Part shown: positions 41,752-50,987 of the stretch, one piece after another
Numbering within the stretch: position 1 is the first letter of the stretch
How the letters are laid out: every line of letters begins with the position of its first letter
Origin: Candidatus Hydrogenedentota bacterium
GTDB taxonomy: Bacteria > Hydrogenedentota > Hydrogenedentia > Hydrogenedentales > CAILVY01
Assembly (NCBI GenBank): GCA_029565395.1
Contig: JAKQOG010000108.1
Location: 1-64,000 of the forward strand
Length of the DNA: 64,000 bases
Direction: 5' to 3'
The notes under the pieces: generated by a model
Database searches by the model: none
The model's input: only the letters and a program-made list of their open reading frames with translations
What the model was told of the DNA's origin: nothing
Position numbers and translations under genes: made by a program

Positions 41752-42210
41752 TTGAATAACAAGGCGCTTATTGGCTTCTTAATCATCCTCGCCGGGGTGC
41801 TCCTGATTCCGGTGCTGTTAAGCACTTTCAAATCCTTGCCAGCCCCAGCAGAGCAAAATAATGCCGCTACGGATTCCGAGTGGGAGCCTGACCCGTCGGC
41901 GGTGGAAACGCCCGCGGATGAATACGAGGAATCGCCGCCCCCGCCGCCGTTTCAATTTACCGCGCAAACTCTGATCAATACGGCATGGCAGGTGCAAACC
42001 GGCGAGGGGCCGGTGGAGGTGGAGTTGCTGCCGGGCAACCAGGCACGGGCCACGCATCCAGCGGTGGGTACTATCAACGGACAGTGGCGGGTGCAAGGCA
42101 ACGGGCTTACCGTGACGGCCACCTATATGGGCCATACTCAGACCATTTCTTGTTTTATTCAAGGCGATCAACTGATTTACGAGGGGTATGAGATAAAACG
42201 ACTGCGCTGA
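41752..42210 (+). CDS. Membrane-anchored small beta-domain protein (paralogue B)
   Basis: A 152-aa protein with the same plan as its upstream neighbour. Membrane helix (LIGFLIILAGVLLIPVLLS), acidic then Pro-rich linker (EESPPPPPFQF), and a beta domain aligning strand by strand: LINTAWQV with LVGTVWEV, INGQWRVQGNGLTVTATYM with LAGKWSVNGAKLNVSTFF, and YEIKRLR with REIVRIQ. The start is a TTG at 41752 with GGAGA nine bases before it; no ATG in this frame would keep the membrane helix. A tandem duplication origin is likely. Function is unknown. Confidence 0.75.
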   Translation: MNNKALIGFLIILAGVLLIPVLLSTFKSLPAPAEQNNAATDSEWEPDPSAVETPADEYEESPPPPPFQFTAQTLINTAWQVQTGEGPVEVELLPGNQARATHPAVGTINGQWRVQGNGLTVTATYMGHTQTISCFIQGDQLIYEGYEIKRLR

Positions 42211-42296
42211 ATCCGCGAATAAAACAAGAGCAAAGAGCATGATCCGGCGGAGCAAGAAGTCCGCTCCATTTACGGGCAAACACCTCCCTAAGCCCC

Positions 42297-43412
42297 TTAT
42301 TTCAGAGAATCTTCGGGGTACTGGTCCAGAATCGTTTTAATGGCCTCGCGATCCTTCAAGTACAGTCCCGTGTATACTTTATCTATCCAGTTCCGTACTT
42401 CTTTCCGCAATTCGACCGACCGGGCGTTTGCCGGATTAAGGTTCGCAGCCAGGGCAGTGGTGTATTCGTGGAATCCTTTGCTTAATTGTTCCAAGGCGGT
42501 GAGAGTATCGGGGGAGACGGTGAGGATGCCAGGCTCTAACAACAGCTTGGGCGATGCCTCTTTACCGTTTTGTTGTTTATACGCAACGACGGCGGGATCT
42601 TTGCGGAAAACGTCCAGGTATTCTTCGAGCAGCAGTGCATACTCCGTTTCAAAGGCGGCCCGCTGGACTTTTTCGTTTGCCATAATATCGCCGCAAATCT
42701 TCGTGAGGGCATTCTGAATATCGGTGCGTTCCCGGCGGACACGGTCCTGCAAATAATCGGAGAACAACGATTTGTCCGCCAATCCCGGCACGATCCGCTT
42801 GATGAGATAGGTCTGAAGCGCAGGATCGGATCCCTGAATGCGGTACAGAATGTTGGTGAAATCGGAGTCCTCGCTAGCCAGGAGTGGATAGTATTCCAGG
42901 CAGGTGTTAATATTGACCTCGATCTGGTGATCGATTTCCTCTTCCGGGCGGCCGCCTGGTTTCATGCGGACGTTTTGAATGCTTTCATCCACTGCGCGGA
43001 GAAGATCCTTGGCTTTAAGGTGATTAAAGGCATCAAAGGGGAAACTGCGAGGCGGCGGGTATTTCGTCTTGGTTTTCAGATCATACCGGGTGCGGCGCGC
43101 GGCTTCCGTGGCCAATATTTCGTTAATGTGCTGCCAATAGTTGGTGATAACCGGCGGCTTCTCTGGTTCCTTTTGGGCAGGGGGGGCGGCGGCGGCAGGA
43201 GGTTGGGGAACGGGAACTGCCTTGGGCTGCTGAGGCGCGGAGGAGGGTTGCATTGCGGCAGGCGCACTGGGGGTTGGCACAGGTGTTGTATCCGGTGTTG
43301 AGGACGCCGGCGCCATGGGTTGCGAGACTGTGGGGGGTGGCGCCGAGGGCACGGGGGGTTCCGCAGGCTGAAAAAGATTCAGGAGGGTGAATGCCACTAC
43401 CACAGACCACAT
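42297..43412 (-). CDS. Secreted Pro-rich-linker protein of unknown function
   Basis: A 371-aa protein. A short signal peptide (MWSVVVAFTLLNLF) is followed by a Pro/Ala/Ser-rich spacer of about 75 residues and a charged, helical domain (about 90-370; TNYWQHINEILATEAARRTRY, then many Lys/Glu/Asp helices). The ATG at 43412 is chosen because AAGGAG lies upstream; an in-frame TTG at 43433 would contain that site. The spacer suggests crossing the periplasm or peptidoglycan. No family is recognised. It ends 87 bases from the convergent paralogue B gene. Confidence 0.72.
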   Translation of the reverse strand: MWSVVVAFTLLNLFQPAEPPVPSAPPPTVSQPMAPASSTPDTTPVPTPSAPAAMQPSSAPQQPKAVPVPQPPAAAAPPAQKEPEKPPVITNYWQHINEILATEAARRTRYDLKTKTKYPPPRSFPFDAFNHLKAKDLLRAVDESIQNVRMKPGGRPEEEIDHQIEVNINTCLEYYPLLASEDSDFTNILYRIQGSDPALQTYLIKRIVPGLADKSLFSDYLQDRVRRERTDIQNALTKICGDIMANEKVQRAAFETEYALLLEEYLDVFRKDPAVVAYKQQNGKEASPKLLLEPGILTVSPDTLTALEQLSKGFHEYTTALAANLNPANARSVELRKEVRNWIDKVYTGLYLKDREAIKTILDQYPEDSLK

Positions 43413-43593
43413 TGATCCGGTTGCTCCTTCCAATTCGTTGTATGGTTCCAGTGAAAGGGATATTCTACCTAAAATACGCTCTATTCAACAAAACCATCCC
43501 GGCAGGGTTGTGGCCGGGACCATGCCTGTGCCACACTTCCGTTCAGTATAGCGCGTTAGATGAAACGATCCGGAACCCATTGGAGGTTACACC

Positions 43594-46500
43594 ATGAAGC
43601 GGGGAAAAAAGAGGCGTCCACGGGTTTTTATCACCGTTTTCTTCTGGAGTGTCTACTGGATTGGAACGATATCCGCCTTTGGCGCGGAAGATCCCAAACC
43701 GCTGGCGCAATGGAATCTGGACGAGGGGGAGGGAACGGTGGCAAACGATTCCGCCGGAAAACATCCTGGAGCAATCACAGGGGCGGAATGGGTGGCATGC
43801 GGTGCAAAATATGTGCTGAGCTTTGCCCCCCGGAATTCTTTTGTCAGCGCAGGAACTGGCACCGCACTGGGGTTGACCGGGCAGGTTTCTGTCGAGTTAT
43901 GGGCCTATCCCTTCAAACGCCCGGATTCCGAAACGGGCTTGGCCGGGATCGCCTACGACAGCGTGGGCATGACTGCCTATGCCGATGGGAATTTTTACTT
44001 CTACATCGGCAGCGGCGCGAACAAATGCTATACGCCGATGAACGTAGCCCATTGGAATCATGTTGTAGGAACCTTTGACGGGGAGACGTTGCGGATTTTT
44101 CTGAACGGTGAACTCAAGCATTCCTATGCTTCTCAATTCAAAACGTACAACACCGCAGGAGAGTTTGTGCTGGGCCGTATCGCTTCCTCCGCAGGCGGTT
44201 CACCCGGAAACAGTTTTAATGGGGCATTGGGAGGGGTGCGGGTCTATGGCGCGGCATTGCCGGAGGAAGCAATTAAGGCTCACTTTGAAGCGGAGAAAAG
44301 TGCTTACCGTCGTTTAGAACAAGGCCTGAACCGCATAGTGCTTCGGCCTTATTATTATTTCGATACAGGGCTCATTCGGGCCGATATCGACTTCGGTAAT
44401 TACTACCCCCTCACCGCCGATCAGCACGCGGTGTTGACTTTGCGCAAAGAAGGGGAACAAAAAAGTCTGGCGGAACTCCCCATCACGGAAATTCCGGATA
44501 CTGGCGTGACGAAGGATGCCCTGTTAACGGCAGGGTTGTTGGATACCGGGAAGTACCGGCTTCAAGCGGCTATTTACACTGGAACAGCCCTTGCCGTGGA
44601 AACCTCGGTGACATTCGATTATCCCATGTCCAGTCCGGTGCCCTCCCCGGTCGCGTGGACCTCGCCGCCACTGGCCGAACCTCCACTGCTGCCGGCAGTC
44701 AAAGTTGAAGTCGCTCCCGCAGGAGGTTTGATCCTGATCGCGGAAGGTAAGGCGCCGGTGTATGTGGAGTCTTCGTTTTCCTATCCGAATGGCGGAGAAA
44801 ACACGTTTGCGGAATCCTTGCCGCCAAACCCGGAGTCCACATGGAAAGTTGACGTGGAACACCCCGGCGAAAACGAATACCGCATCCGGGGAACAGGTGC
44901 ATTTTATGCGATTGAGCGCACGGTCACGGTCGCTCCGGCGCGCATTGCGGTGCGCGATACAATCCATAATGTCAGCCAGAACCCCGTGGGTATTATTCTC
45001 AGCAACCATCTCCGGCAGAAAGCCTGTGCGGTGACGCGTTATCCCAATCCCGCCATATTTATGTCTCAACCCGGTCTGGGTGTGGGCCTTGTTGCGCTGG
45101 ATGATGTCTACCAGACCCACGTGGAGAATTTTCAGGAAGAAGACCGCGCGGGATTGCGGGATGCGCGCCTTGCCTTGGATGCGGATGCAAGCTACACGCT
45201 CGAATGGGCAATTTATCTGAACGGATCGGGGGAGTATTACGATTTTATCAACGCCGTCCGAAAAGATGAGGGATATATTCGCACCATCGAAGGAAATTTC
45301 GCTTTTGTAGACCGGCGCATCCCGCCTTCGGACGAGTTTGTGCGTCTGCGCAATTTGAAGTACGCCAGCATCGGCTGCCTGGGCAATGTGCCCGACGATC
45401 CTGGCATCTCCGTGGAGGGCATAGAATTCATGGCGTATCCCAAAGAGTGTGCCTTATTGAAAGATACATTTAAAAAAACTCAGATGCGCTTTCCCAATAT
45501 GAAGGTGATGTTTCATGTCGCCCATAGCCTCTATGCCACGGAAACACCGGAGCTCATTTGTCCGGATTCGCGCACGCTCGACGCGGAAGGAAAGCAAACC
45601 GATTACGGCGGAAACAATGTTCCGTATTACCTCAAGTATTTCAGCAAAGAACACGTGGACGCGGGATGCCGCTGGTATATTTACTATCCGGCCCGCGACA
45701 ACCAGTTCGGTCAGGCGCTGCTCAACGCCGCCGATTATATGATGGACGAGCTTGGTGTGAACGGCATTTTTGAGGACGGATTGGCACACGGCTATGGCGG
45801 GGTGTATTCCTATGATCGCTGGGACGGTCATAGCGCGGATATCGACCCAAAAACAAAAACCATCGTGCGCAAATGCGCTTCGGTGAATCTGATGGGCTTG
45901 GATGTCCTCGTGGAAATGGTGCGGAAATTTAATGCGCGCGGTGGCGTGGTCATCGCCAACAGTTATCCGGGACCGCGCACCCTCAACCGGGAAAATATTA
46001 TTTACGGCGTGGAGAGTGGAAGCGGCGATTTGAGTCTCACACGCCTCCATCTCGCGCCTACCGTCATTGCCTTGGGCGATCCCGGACGCATCAAGACCGA
46101 ACGCGATGTCTACGAAGATACCCTCGCCAAACTCAAGTATGGCGCGCTGTACTTTTTCTATAGTGAGGGAACGTTGACCCGCCGTTCCTTGGCTTCGGAA
46201 ATGTACCCCATCACGGTCGAGGAAATCGGCGAAAACGTGGTGAAGGGAACAGACCGCATCATCGCCTGCCAATCCGGGGTGTATGGCTGGCCGGGAGATC
46301 GCTCGCTGCACTTCATCCGGCATTTCGACGGACGGGGCGTGGCCACACCACACGCAAATACCACGACGGTGGATGCGGCTGGCGTGCGCACTAATGTCGA
46401 ATTGGGCGCGTTGGAGAGTGTTGTGATCGAGAAAATCCCCGTAATGCTGCAATCCGATCATGCCGTTAATGTGCGGATCACTCAATATGATGAAGAAGGC

Positions 46501-47583
46501 GTGAAATTGGAAGGGCATTCCTCCTCCACGGCGAAGCTTCTGCTCCAGCAGGGCGCATTTGAAATAAAGAATGGGGCCGCCTATGAAGTTCGGATGAACG
46601 ATGAAAAAGAATCGATCCGGGCGAACGAAAACGGTCTCGAAATCGCCCTTTCCAAACCCGGTGAACTTCAAATATCCATAAAAGCGTCTTTTGTGCCGCC
46701 GGATGCCACTTTTTCCGTAACCAGCACCTTGGACGGACAGTCCCAGCCCTGTCTGTTTGTTCAGGCGAATGCGGAAGAACCCCGGCCACTGCTCGTGGCG
46801 CTGCACCCCTGGAGCCAGGGCTTTAACACCTTTCCGGGCATGACACATTGGCAACACGCGGCAAACATTCACAACTGGCATTATCTCCAACCCCATTTTC
46901 GCGGTCCGAACAAGAATCCCGAGGCATGCGCATCTCCCCAGGCCCGCCAGGATGTTCTGGATGCCGTGGACTATGTGCTTCAACAGTATAAAGTAGACCC
47001 GCAGCGCATTTATCTGACGGGGTGTTCCGGCGGCGGTCATATGGTCCTGACCATGGCCGCGCACGCGCCTGAGCGCTGGGCCGCGGTTTCCGCGTGGTGC
47101 CCCATCACCGATCTCGCCGCGTGGCATGCGGAATGTACTGCTGCCAAGCGCTCCTACGCGCAAGACCTCGAAGCCGTCTGCGGGGGTGTGCCCGGAATTT
47201 CCGATGCTGTGAATCTTCACTATCGTACCCGCTCCCCGCTCTTCGAGCTTGCCCGTGCCGCAGCGTTGCCCCTTGACATCAACGCCGGTCTCCACGACGG
47301 ATACACAGGCTCCGTCCCCGTGCATCATACGCTGGATGCCTATAATGTGATCGCCGAGGCCCAGGGCGCCGGCAAAATTTCAGCGGGCGAAATCGCCACC
47401 CTTGCCGCGGAACAAACGCTCCGTCCGCCCGCCGAACAAGACGAAACCTACGGACGCGTACTCCATCTGCGCCGCACGGCGGGACCTTCACGCGTCACCA
47501 TTTTCGAAGGCGGGCATGAAGGCGACACACTCGCCGAAACCGCGTGTCAGTGGCTCGAAAAACATCAGAAGCCTGTACCGTGA
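43594..47583 (+). CDS. Three-module secreted protein: LamG, TIM-barrel glycosidase-like and alpha/beta-hydrolase esterase
   Basis: A 1329-aa exported protein. Signal peptide to about 30. A LamG/concanavalin-like domain (about 32-230; PLAQWNLDEGEGTVANDSAGKH, NGALGGVRVYGAALPEE). A beta-rich spacer. A TIM-barrel-like centre (about 590-980; MKVMFHVAHSLYATE, DELGVNGIFEDGLAHGYGG, GGVVIANSYPG) like clan-D type glycosidases. A C-terminal alpha/beta-hydrolase (about 1050-1325) with nucleophile Ser near 1145 (TGCSGGGHM) and catalytic His near 1308 (FEGGHEGD). The esterase part resembles feruloyl/acetyl esterases or prolyl oligopeptidases. One chain could strip esters and cleave the glycan behind them. 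GGAGG seven bases upstream supports the ATG. Transcribed alone. Confidence 0.83.
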   Translation: MKRGKKRRPRVFITVFFWSVYWIGTISAFGAEDPKPLAQWNLDEGEGTVANDSAGKHPGAITGAEWVACGAKYVLSFAPRNSFVSAGTGTALGLTGQVSVELWAYPFKRPDSETGLAGIAYDSVGMTAYADGNFYFYIGSGANKCYTPMNVAHWNHVVGTFDGETLRIFLNGELKHSYASQFKTYNTAGEFVLGRIASSAGGSPGNSFNGALGGVRVYGAALPEEAIKAHFEAEKSAYRRLEQGLNRIVLRPYYYFDTGLIRADIDFGNYYPLTADQHAVLTLRKEGEQKSLAELPITEIPDTGVTKDALLTAGLLDTGKYRLQAAIYTGTALAVETSVTFDYPMSSPVPSPVAWTSPPLAEPPLLPAVKVEVAPAGGLILIAEGKAPVYVESSFSYPNGGENTFAESLPPNPESTWKVDVEHPGENEYRIRGTGAFYAIERTVTVAPARIAVRDTIHNVSQNPVGIILSNHLRQKACAVTRYPNPAIFMSQPGLGVGLVALDDVYQTHVENFQEEDRAGLRDARLALDADASYTLEWAIYLNGSGEYYDFINAVRKDEGYIRTIEGNFAFVDRRIPPSDEFVRLRNLKYASIGCLGNVPDDPGISVEGIEFMAYPKECALLKDTFKKTQMRFPNMKVMFHVAHSLYATETPELICPDSRTLDAEGKQTDYGGNNVPYYLKYFSKEHVDAGCRWYIYYPARDNQFGQALLNAADYMMDELGVNGIFEDGLAHGYGGVYSYDRWDGHSADIDPKTKTIVRKCASVNLMGLDVLVEMVRKFNARGGVVIANSYPGPRTLNRENIIYGVESGSGDLSLTRLHLAPTVIALGDPGRIKTERDVYEDTLAKLKYGALYFFYSEGTLTRRSLASEMYPITVEEIGENVVKGTDRIIACQSGVYGWPGDRSLHFIRHFDGRGVATPHANTTTVDAAGVRTNVELGALESVVIEKIPVMLQSDHAVNVRITQYDEEGVKLEGHSSSTAKLLLQQGAFEIKNGAAYEVRMNDEKESIRANENGLEIALSKPGELQISIKASFVPPDATFSVTSTLDGQSQPCLFVQANAEEPRPLLVALHPWSQGFNTFPGMTHWQHAANIHNWHYLQPHFRGPNKNPEACASPQARQDVLDAVDYVLQQYKVDPQRIYLTGCSGGGHMVLTMAAHAPERWAAVSAWCPITDLAAWHAECTAAKRSYAQDLEAVCGGVPGISDAVNLHYRTRSPLFELARAAALPLDINAGLHDGYTGSVPVHHTLDAYNVIAEAQGAGKISAGEIATLAAEQTLRPPAEQDETYGRVLHLRRTAGPSRVTIFEGGHEGDTLAETACQWLEKHQKPVP

Positions 47584-47661
47584 CTTTGGAGATTAATTAC
47601 ATCTGAACAGACAAGACCTGCTGCACACCGCCGGATAACAATTCAGTAATTGGGCATGAAT

Positions 47662-48012
47662 CTAGAGATTCAATGGTTTGTTCAGGAGTTTAGCGACTAC
47701 ATCACAAAGAGCGGGTAGTTTCTCCTGAAGAATTATCCAAACCAAATCCTGATCTATTTGATCATATCCATGAACTAGAATATGCCGGAATCGGATAATC
47801 CTGTTATGTTCTGGAATTTGGGAAGCAATATCTGCATGGGTCTTTGATAATGCCCACATTGCTTCACCAATAATCATTAACTCACGTTCAACGGCGGCAC
47901 GAAATCCTCTATCTTCCCTAAGATCAGCCAGTTGCCTTCCTTGAATAAAATTAAGCAGAAACTGTGAGGAGTCTAACATATCATAAAGATATTTCTCAGG
48001 ATTATGCGGCAT
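47662..48012 (-). CDS. HepT-like toxin ribonuclease (DUF86)
   Basis: A 116-aa HEPN-type protein. The catalytic R-x4-H-x-Y motif is present as RHILVHGYDQ, after helices with REDRGFRAAVERELMIIGEA. HepT cleaves RNA and is neutralised by its nucleotidyltransferase partner, which AMPylates the Tyr of this motif. The ATG at 48012 overlaps the antitoxin stop by 11 bases; a start 21 bases upstream is less likely. It appears intact. Confidence 0.9.
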   Translation of the reverse strand: MPHNPEKYLYDMLDSSQFLLNFIQGRQLADLREDRGFRAAVERELMIIGEAMWALSKTHADIASQIPEHNRIIRFRHILVHGYDQIDQDLVWIILQEKLPALCDVVAKLLNKPLNL

Positions 48013-48310
48013 ATAGAAGCTGTCGATCCTCATCTACTTGCTGTATAAAATAGGGATTGCGCAAGGCGCTGGCTTCCACCAGTTCCACCGGTTTTCCAAA
48101 CAACTTTTCCATATCTTCGATAAGTCCGAAATATTGCTCATAGTGTTCGTGCGGTGCGCAAGGAATAAATTCCACCAGGAAATCCAGATCGCTGTCCGTT
48201 TCCCTGAAATTGCCGTTTGCCGCCGATCCAAAAAGATGCAACTGTCTCACGCCATGCTGTTGGCATAGCCGTGTGAGCGCTTCTTGTTTTGCGGCTACAA
48301 ACGTGTGCAT
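48002..48310 (-). CDS. MntA-like antitoxin nucleotidyltransferase
   Basis: A 102-aa minimal nucleotidyltransferase with the intact G-S-x10-D-x-D motif (LFGSAANGNFRETDSDLDFLVEF), followed by the region ending KPVELVEASALRNPY. It AMPylates and silences the adjacent HepT toxin. The ATG at 48310 has AAGGAG ten bases upstream; an in-frame ATG at 48334 with GGAAGG before it is a near-equal alternative. It is translated just ahead of hepT with an 11-base overlap. Confidence 0.88.
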   Translation of the reverse strand: MHTFVAAKQEALTRLCQQHGVRQLHLFGSAANGNFRETDSDLDFLVEFIPCAPHEHYEQYFGLIEDMEKLFGKPVELVEASALRNPYFIQQVDEDRQLLYAA

Positions 48311-48488
48311 TCGAACAAAACTCCTTAATATCATCCGTACCTTCCAATAACGTCAGAATAATCGATTATATGCTATATCGGCAAATCGTTGACCGGCGGG
48401 ATGGATTTTATACTGGTTTACCCTCTCCACGCCTTTTTACTAAACCTGCGAATTATTGCTTCAATTGGCCATGTTATTTTTGTGACAG

Positions 48489-49715
48489 TTATTTTGTGCA
48501 CCCATAGCGTCTCGCCACATACTCCTCCAGCATTTCCAGAAATCGCCGCGCGATTTCCTCGCGCGTGCCGCTTAGTGTGGCGCGCTTTTCTCCATCCACG
48601 AACACTGGACATGCCGGCGTTTCGCCATTCCCCGGAAGGCTGATCCCGATGTTGGCCGCCTTGCTCTCCCCCGGACCGTTCACAACGCACCCCATCACCG
48701 CCACCTTGAGCGTTTCAACGCCCACATACTGCTTGCGCCATTCCGGGAGCTTTGACCGGATATACTCCTGCGTTTCCCGCGCCAATTCCTGGAACACCGT
48801 GCTTGTCGTGCGTCCGCACCCCGGGCACGATGTGATGCTCGGCGAAAACTGCCGCAGCCCCAGCGACTGCAGCAGTTCCTGCGCCGCGTACACTTCCTCC
48901 CGCCGATCCCCGCCCGGCGACGGGGTCAGCGAAACCCGGATTGTGTCGCCGATGCCCTCTTCCAGAAGCACCCCCATCGCCGCCGCCGACCACACCAGCC
49001 CTTTCATGCCCATGCCCGCCTCCGTGAGTCCGAGATGCAGCGGCTGCTCCGTTTTCCGCGAAAGATCACGGTACAACTGAATTAAATGTTCCGGCACGCT
49101 CGTCTTGCATGAAACAATGATTTGATTCCGCGTGAGACCACACTCCAGCGCACGCTCGGTGGAGTGCAATGCTGAGATCACCATGCACTCATTCATCACG
49201 TCTTCGGACGTCTTGCCCAATCCCCGCTTTGTGTTCTCCTGCATCTGCTCCACCACCAGTTCCGGATCCAGCGACCCCATATTCACCCCGATCCGCACCG
49301 GCTTCCCATACTCCCGCGCAATCTCACAAATAGTAGAGAACTGCACATCGCGCTGCGCGCCCCTGCCCACATTCCCCGGATTGATCCGGTATTTGTCCAG
49401 GGTTTTCGCACATTCAGGGTGACTGCGAAGCAGCCGGTGTCCGTTAAAATGGAAATCCCCAATGACGGGAACTCCGCATCCCGCATCCCGAACCCGCCAC
49501 GCAATCTCCGGAACCGACTCCGCCGCGCGTGGCGTGTTTACCGTGATCCGTACCAGTTCCGAACCCGCCTCCGCCAAATCGATAATCTGCCGTGCTGTAC
49601 TTGCCGCGTCTTCCGTGTCGGTATTGGTCATGGACTGCACCACCACCGGGGCGTCCCCGCCCACCTGCACCCCGCCCACCAATACCGGCACCGTCTTATG
49701 GGATTCTTTACTCAT
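48489..49715 (-). CDS. ispG: 4-hydroxy-3-methylbut-2-enyl diphosphate synthase
   Basis: A 408-aa enzyme of the MEP pathway that reductively opens MEcPP to HMBPP using a [4Fe-4S] cluster. Family marks: [21 protein letters not shown] near the start, [20 protein letters not shown], and cluster ligands in [10 protein letters not shown] and [12 protein letters not shown]. The start at 49715 has GGAGA upstream. ATGs at 49733 and 49763 are in frame, but the latter overlaps a TATAAT box. It is monocistronic as far as seen; no other MEP genes are here. Confidence 0.95.
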   Translation of the reverse strand: MSKESHKTVPVLVGGVQVGGDAPVVVQSMTNTDTEDAASTARQIIDLAEAGSELVRITVNTPRAAESVPEIAWRVRDAGCGVPVIGDFHFNGHRLLRSHPECAKTLDKYRINPGNVGRGAQRDVQFSTICEIAREYGKPVRIGVNMGSLDPELVVEQMQENTKRGLGKTSEDVMNECMVISALHSTERALECGLTRNQIIVSCKTSVPEHLIQLYRDLSRKTEQPLHLGLTEAGMGMKGLVWSAAAMGVLLEEGIGDTIRVSLTPSPGGDRREEVYAAQELLQSLGLRQFSPSITSCPGCGRTTSTVFQELARETQEYIRSKLPEWRKQYVGVETLKVAVMGCVVNGPGESKAANIGISLPGNGETPACPVFVDGEKRATLSGTREEIARRFLEMLEEYVARRYGCTK

Positions 49716-49751
49716 ACTGCCGCTTGTCTCCATTGCACTAAAAACCCCCAT

Positions 49752-49757
49752 ATTATA
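49752..49757 (-). promoter_or_regulatory. Candidate -10 box of ispG
   Basis: TATAAT on the minus strand, about 37 bases before the ATG at 49715. No good -35 is visible at the usual spacing. It argues against the long N-terminal extension starting at 49763. Confidence 0.4.
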
Positions 49758-49856
49758 CCGCAAACACCCTCCAACCCCCGAAGCGTTGCATCATGCCGTG
49801 CGGTGGGATATCATGAAGGCCGGAATTGTGAGAATATTTCGGAGTGAGAATACCGC

Positions 49857-50384
49857 ATGAACATCCAGGATCTTTTTGATCTCGTTGCCAAGGAAAAAGC
49901 ATCGGACCTGTTAATCAGCGCGGGCGCGCCTCCCATCCTGCGCATCAATGGGCAATTGTTCCGAACCCGTACCGAATCCCTCACGCCTGAACAAACCCAG
50001 GCCCTTATCTACGATTTCCTGACCGATGAGCAACGCAAATATTTTGAAGAGCACAAGGAATTGGATTTTTCGCTGGCCGTTGGCCGCCGCCACCGGTTCC
50101 GGGTCAATGTCTATTTCCAAAAACAGGCCGTCACCGCCGCGTTGCGCCCCATTCCCGAAAAAATCCCAGGAATAGAAGAACTGGGGCTCCCCGCAAACGT
50201 TAAAGATCTCGCCAAAGCCCGGCAAGGCCTCATCCTCGTAACAGGGCCCACCGGCAGTGGAAAAACCACCACCCAGGCCTCCCTGATCGACACGATTAAC
50301 AACGAGCGCGCCTGTCACATCATCACCGTCGAAGACCCCATCGAATATGTTCACCCACAAGCGCAGCATCGTCGACCAGCGTGA
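49857..50384 (+). CDS. pilT: PilT-like type IV pilus retraction ATPase, N-terminal part (frameshifted)
   Basis: Residues 1-165 match Pil[21 protein letters not shown], the N-terminal PAS-like domain, Walker [19 protein letters not shown] and [11 protein letters not shown]. The frame then leaves the family (PQAQHRRPA) and stops at 50384. The rest of PilT continues in the +1 frame from about 50356. Comparing spacing with PilT (VHESK region), two bases seem lost between 50352 and 50358. GGAGTGAG precedes the ATG. No pilin or other pilus genes are adjacent. As written the protein lacks its Asp and His boxes and Walker B, so it would be inactive. Confidence 0.85.
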   Translation: MNIQDLFDLVAKEKASDLLISAGAPPILRINGQLFRTRTESLTPEQTQALIYDFLTDEQRKYFEEHKELDFSLAVGRRHRFRVNVYFQKQAVTAALRPIPEKIPGIEELGLPANVKDLAKARQGLILVTGPTGSGKTTTQASLIDTINNERACHIITVEDPIEYVHPQAQHRRPA

Positions 50385-50904
50385 AGTGGGCGAAGACACC
50401 ACCAGTTTCGCCCGCGCATTGAAATTCGTGTTGCGGCAGGACCCCGACGTCATCCTCATCGGCGAAATGCGCGACCTCGAAACCATCAGCGCCGCCCTCA
50501 CCGCCGCGGAAACCGGCCACCTCGTCCTCGCCACTCTGCACACCAATGACGCCATCCAGACGGTCGACCGCATCATAGACGTCTTCCCTGCCGAACAACA
50601 GCAGCAAATCCGGTTTCAACTCTCCATGGTGTTGCTTGCCATCCTTTCGCAACGGCTCCTGCCCCGCACCGATAAAACGGGGCGGATCCTCGCCTGTGAA
50701 ATCCTCCGGAACAACACCGCCATCGCCAATCTCATTCGCGACGGGAAAACCCACCAAGTCTACAGCGTTGTCGAAACCGGCACCCGCGAAGGCATGACCA
50801 CCATGGATCGCGCCGTCAAAAAACTCTACAACGCCGGAAAAATCTCCTACGAAGACGCCATCTCCACCATGCGCAATCCAAAAGAAATTAAAGACACCGA
50901 TTAG
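50347..50904 (+). CDS. pilT: PilT-like ATPase, C-terminal part (after frameshift)
   Basis: The frame carries the remaining PilT motifs: [20 protein letters not shown] (following the Asp box), [24 protein letters not shown] (Walker B and context) and [18 protein letters not shown] (His box). The C-terminal domain runs to [10 protein letters not shown]. Its apparent ATG at 50347 lies inside the N-terminal coding sequence and is not a genuine start. With the upstream frame it would make a PilT of about 348 aa, the usual length. Confidence 0.82.
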   Translation: MFTHKRSIVDQREVGEDTTSFARALKFVLRQDPDVILIGEMRDLETISAALTAAETGHLVLATLHTNDAIQTVDRIIDVFPAEQQQQIRFQLSMVLLAILSQRLLPRTDKTGRILACEILRNNTAIANLIRDGKTHQVYSVVETGTREGMTTMDRAVKKLYNAGKISYEDAISTMRNPKEIKDTD

Positions 50905-50987
50905 CCGGACTGACGGCGAATAATGCATCTTTGAAAATGGCGGACACGCCACCCGATATTCTATGCTGTGGGAAAAGGAGCGTGCTC

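Noticed and set aside
45454-47328. Long open frame (624 codons) on the minus strand opposite the three-module protein gene
   Set aside because: It is the shadow of strong codon bias in the real plus-strand gene, which has clear domains and a ribosome site. The minus frame resembles no family.
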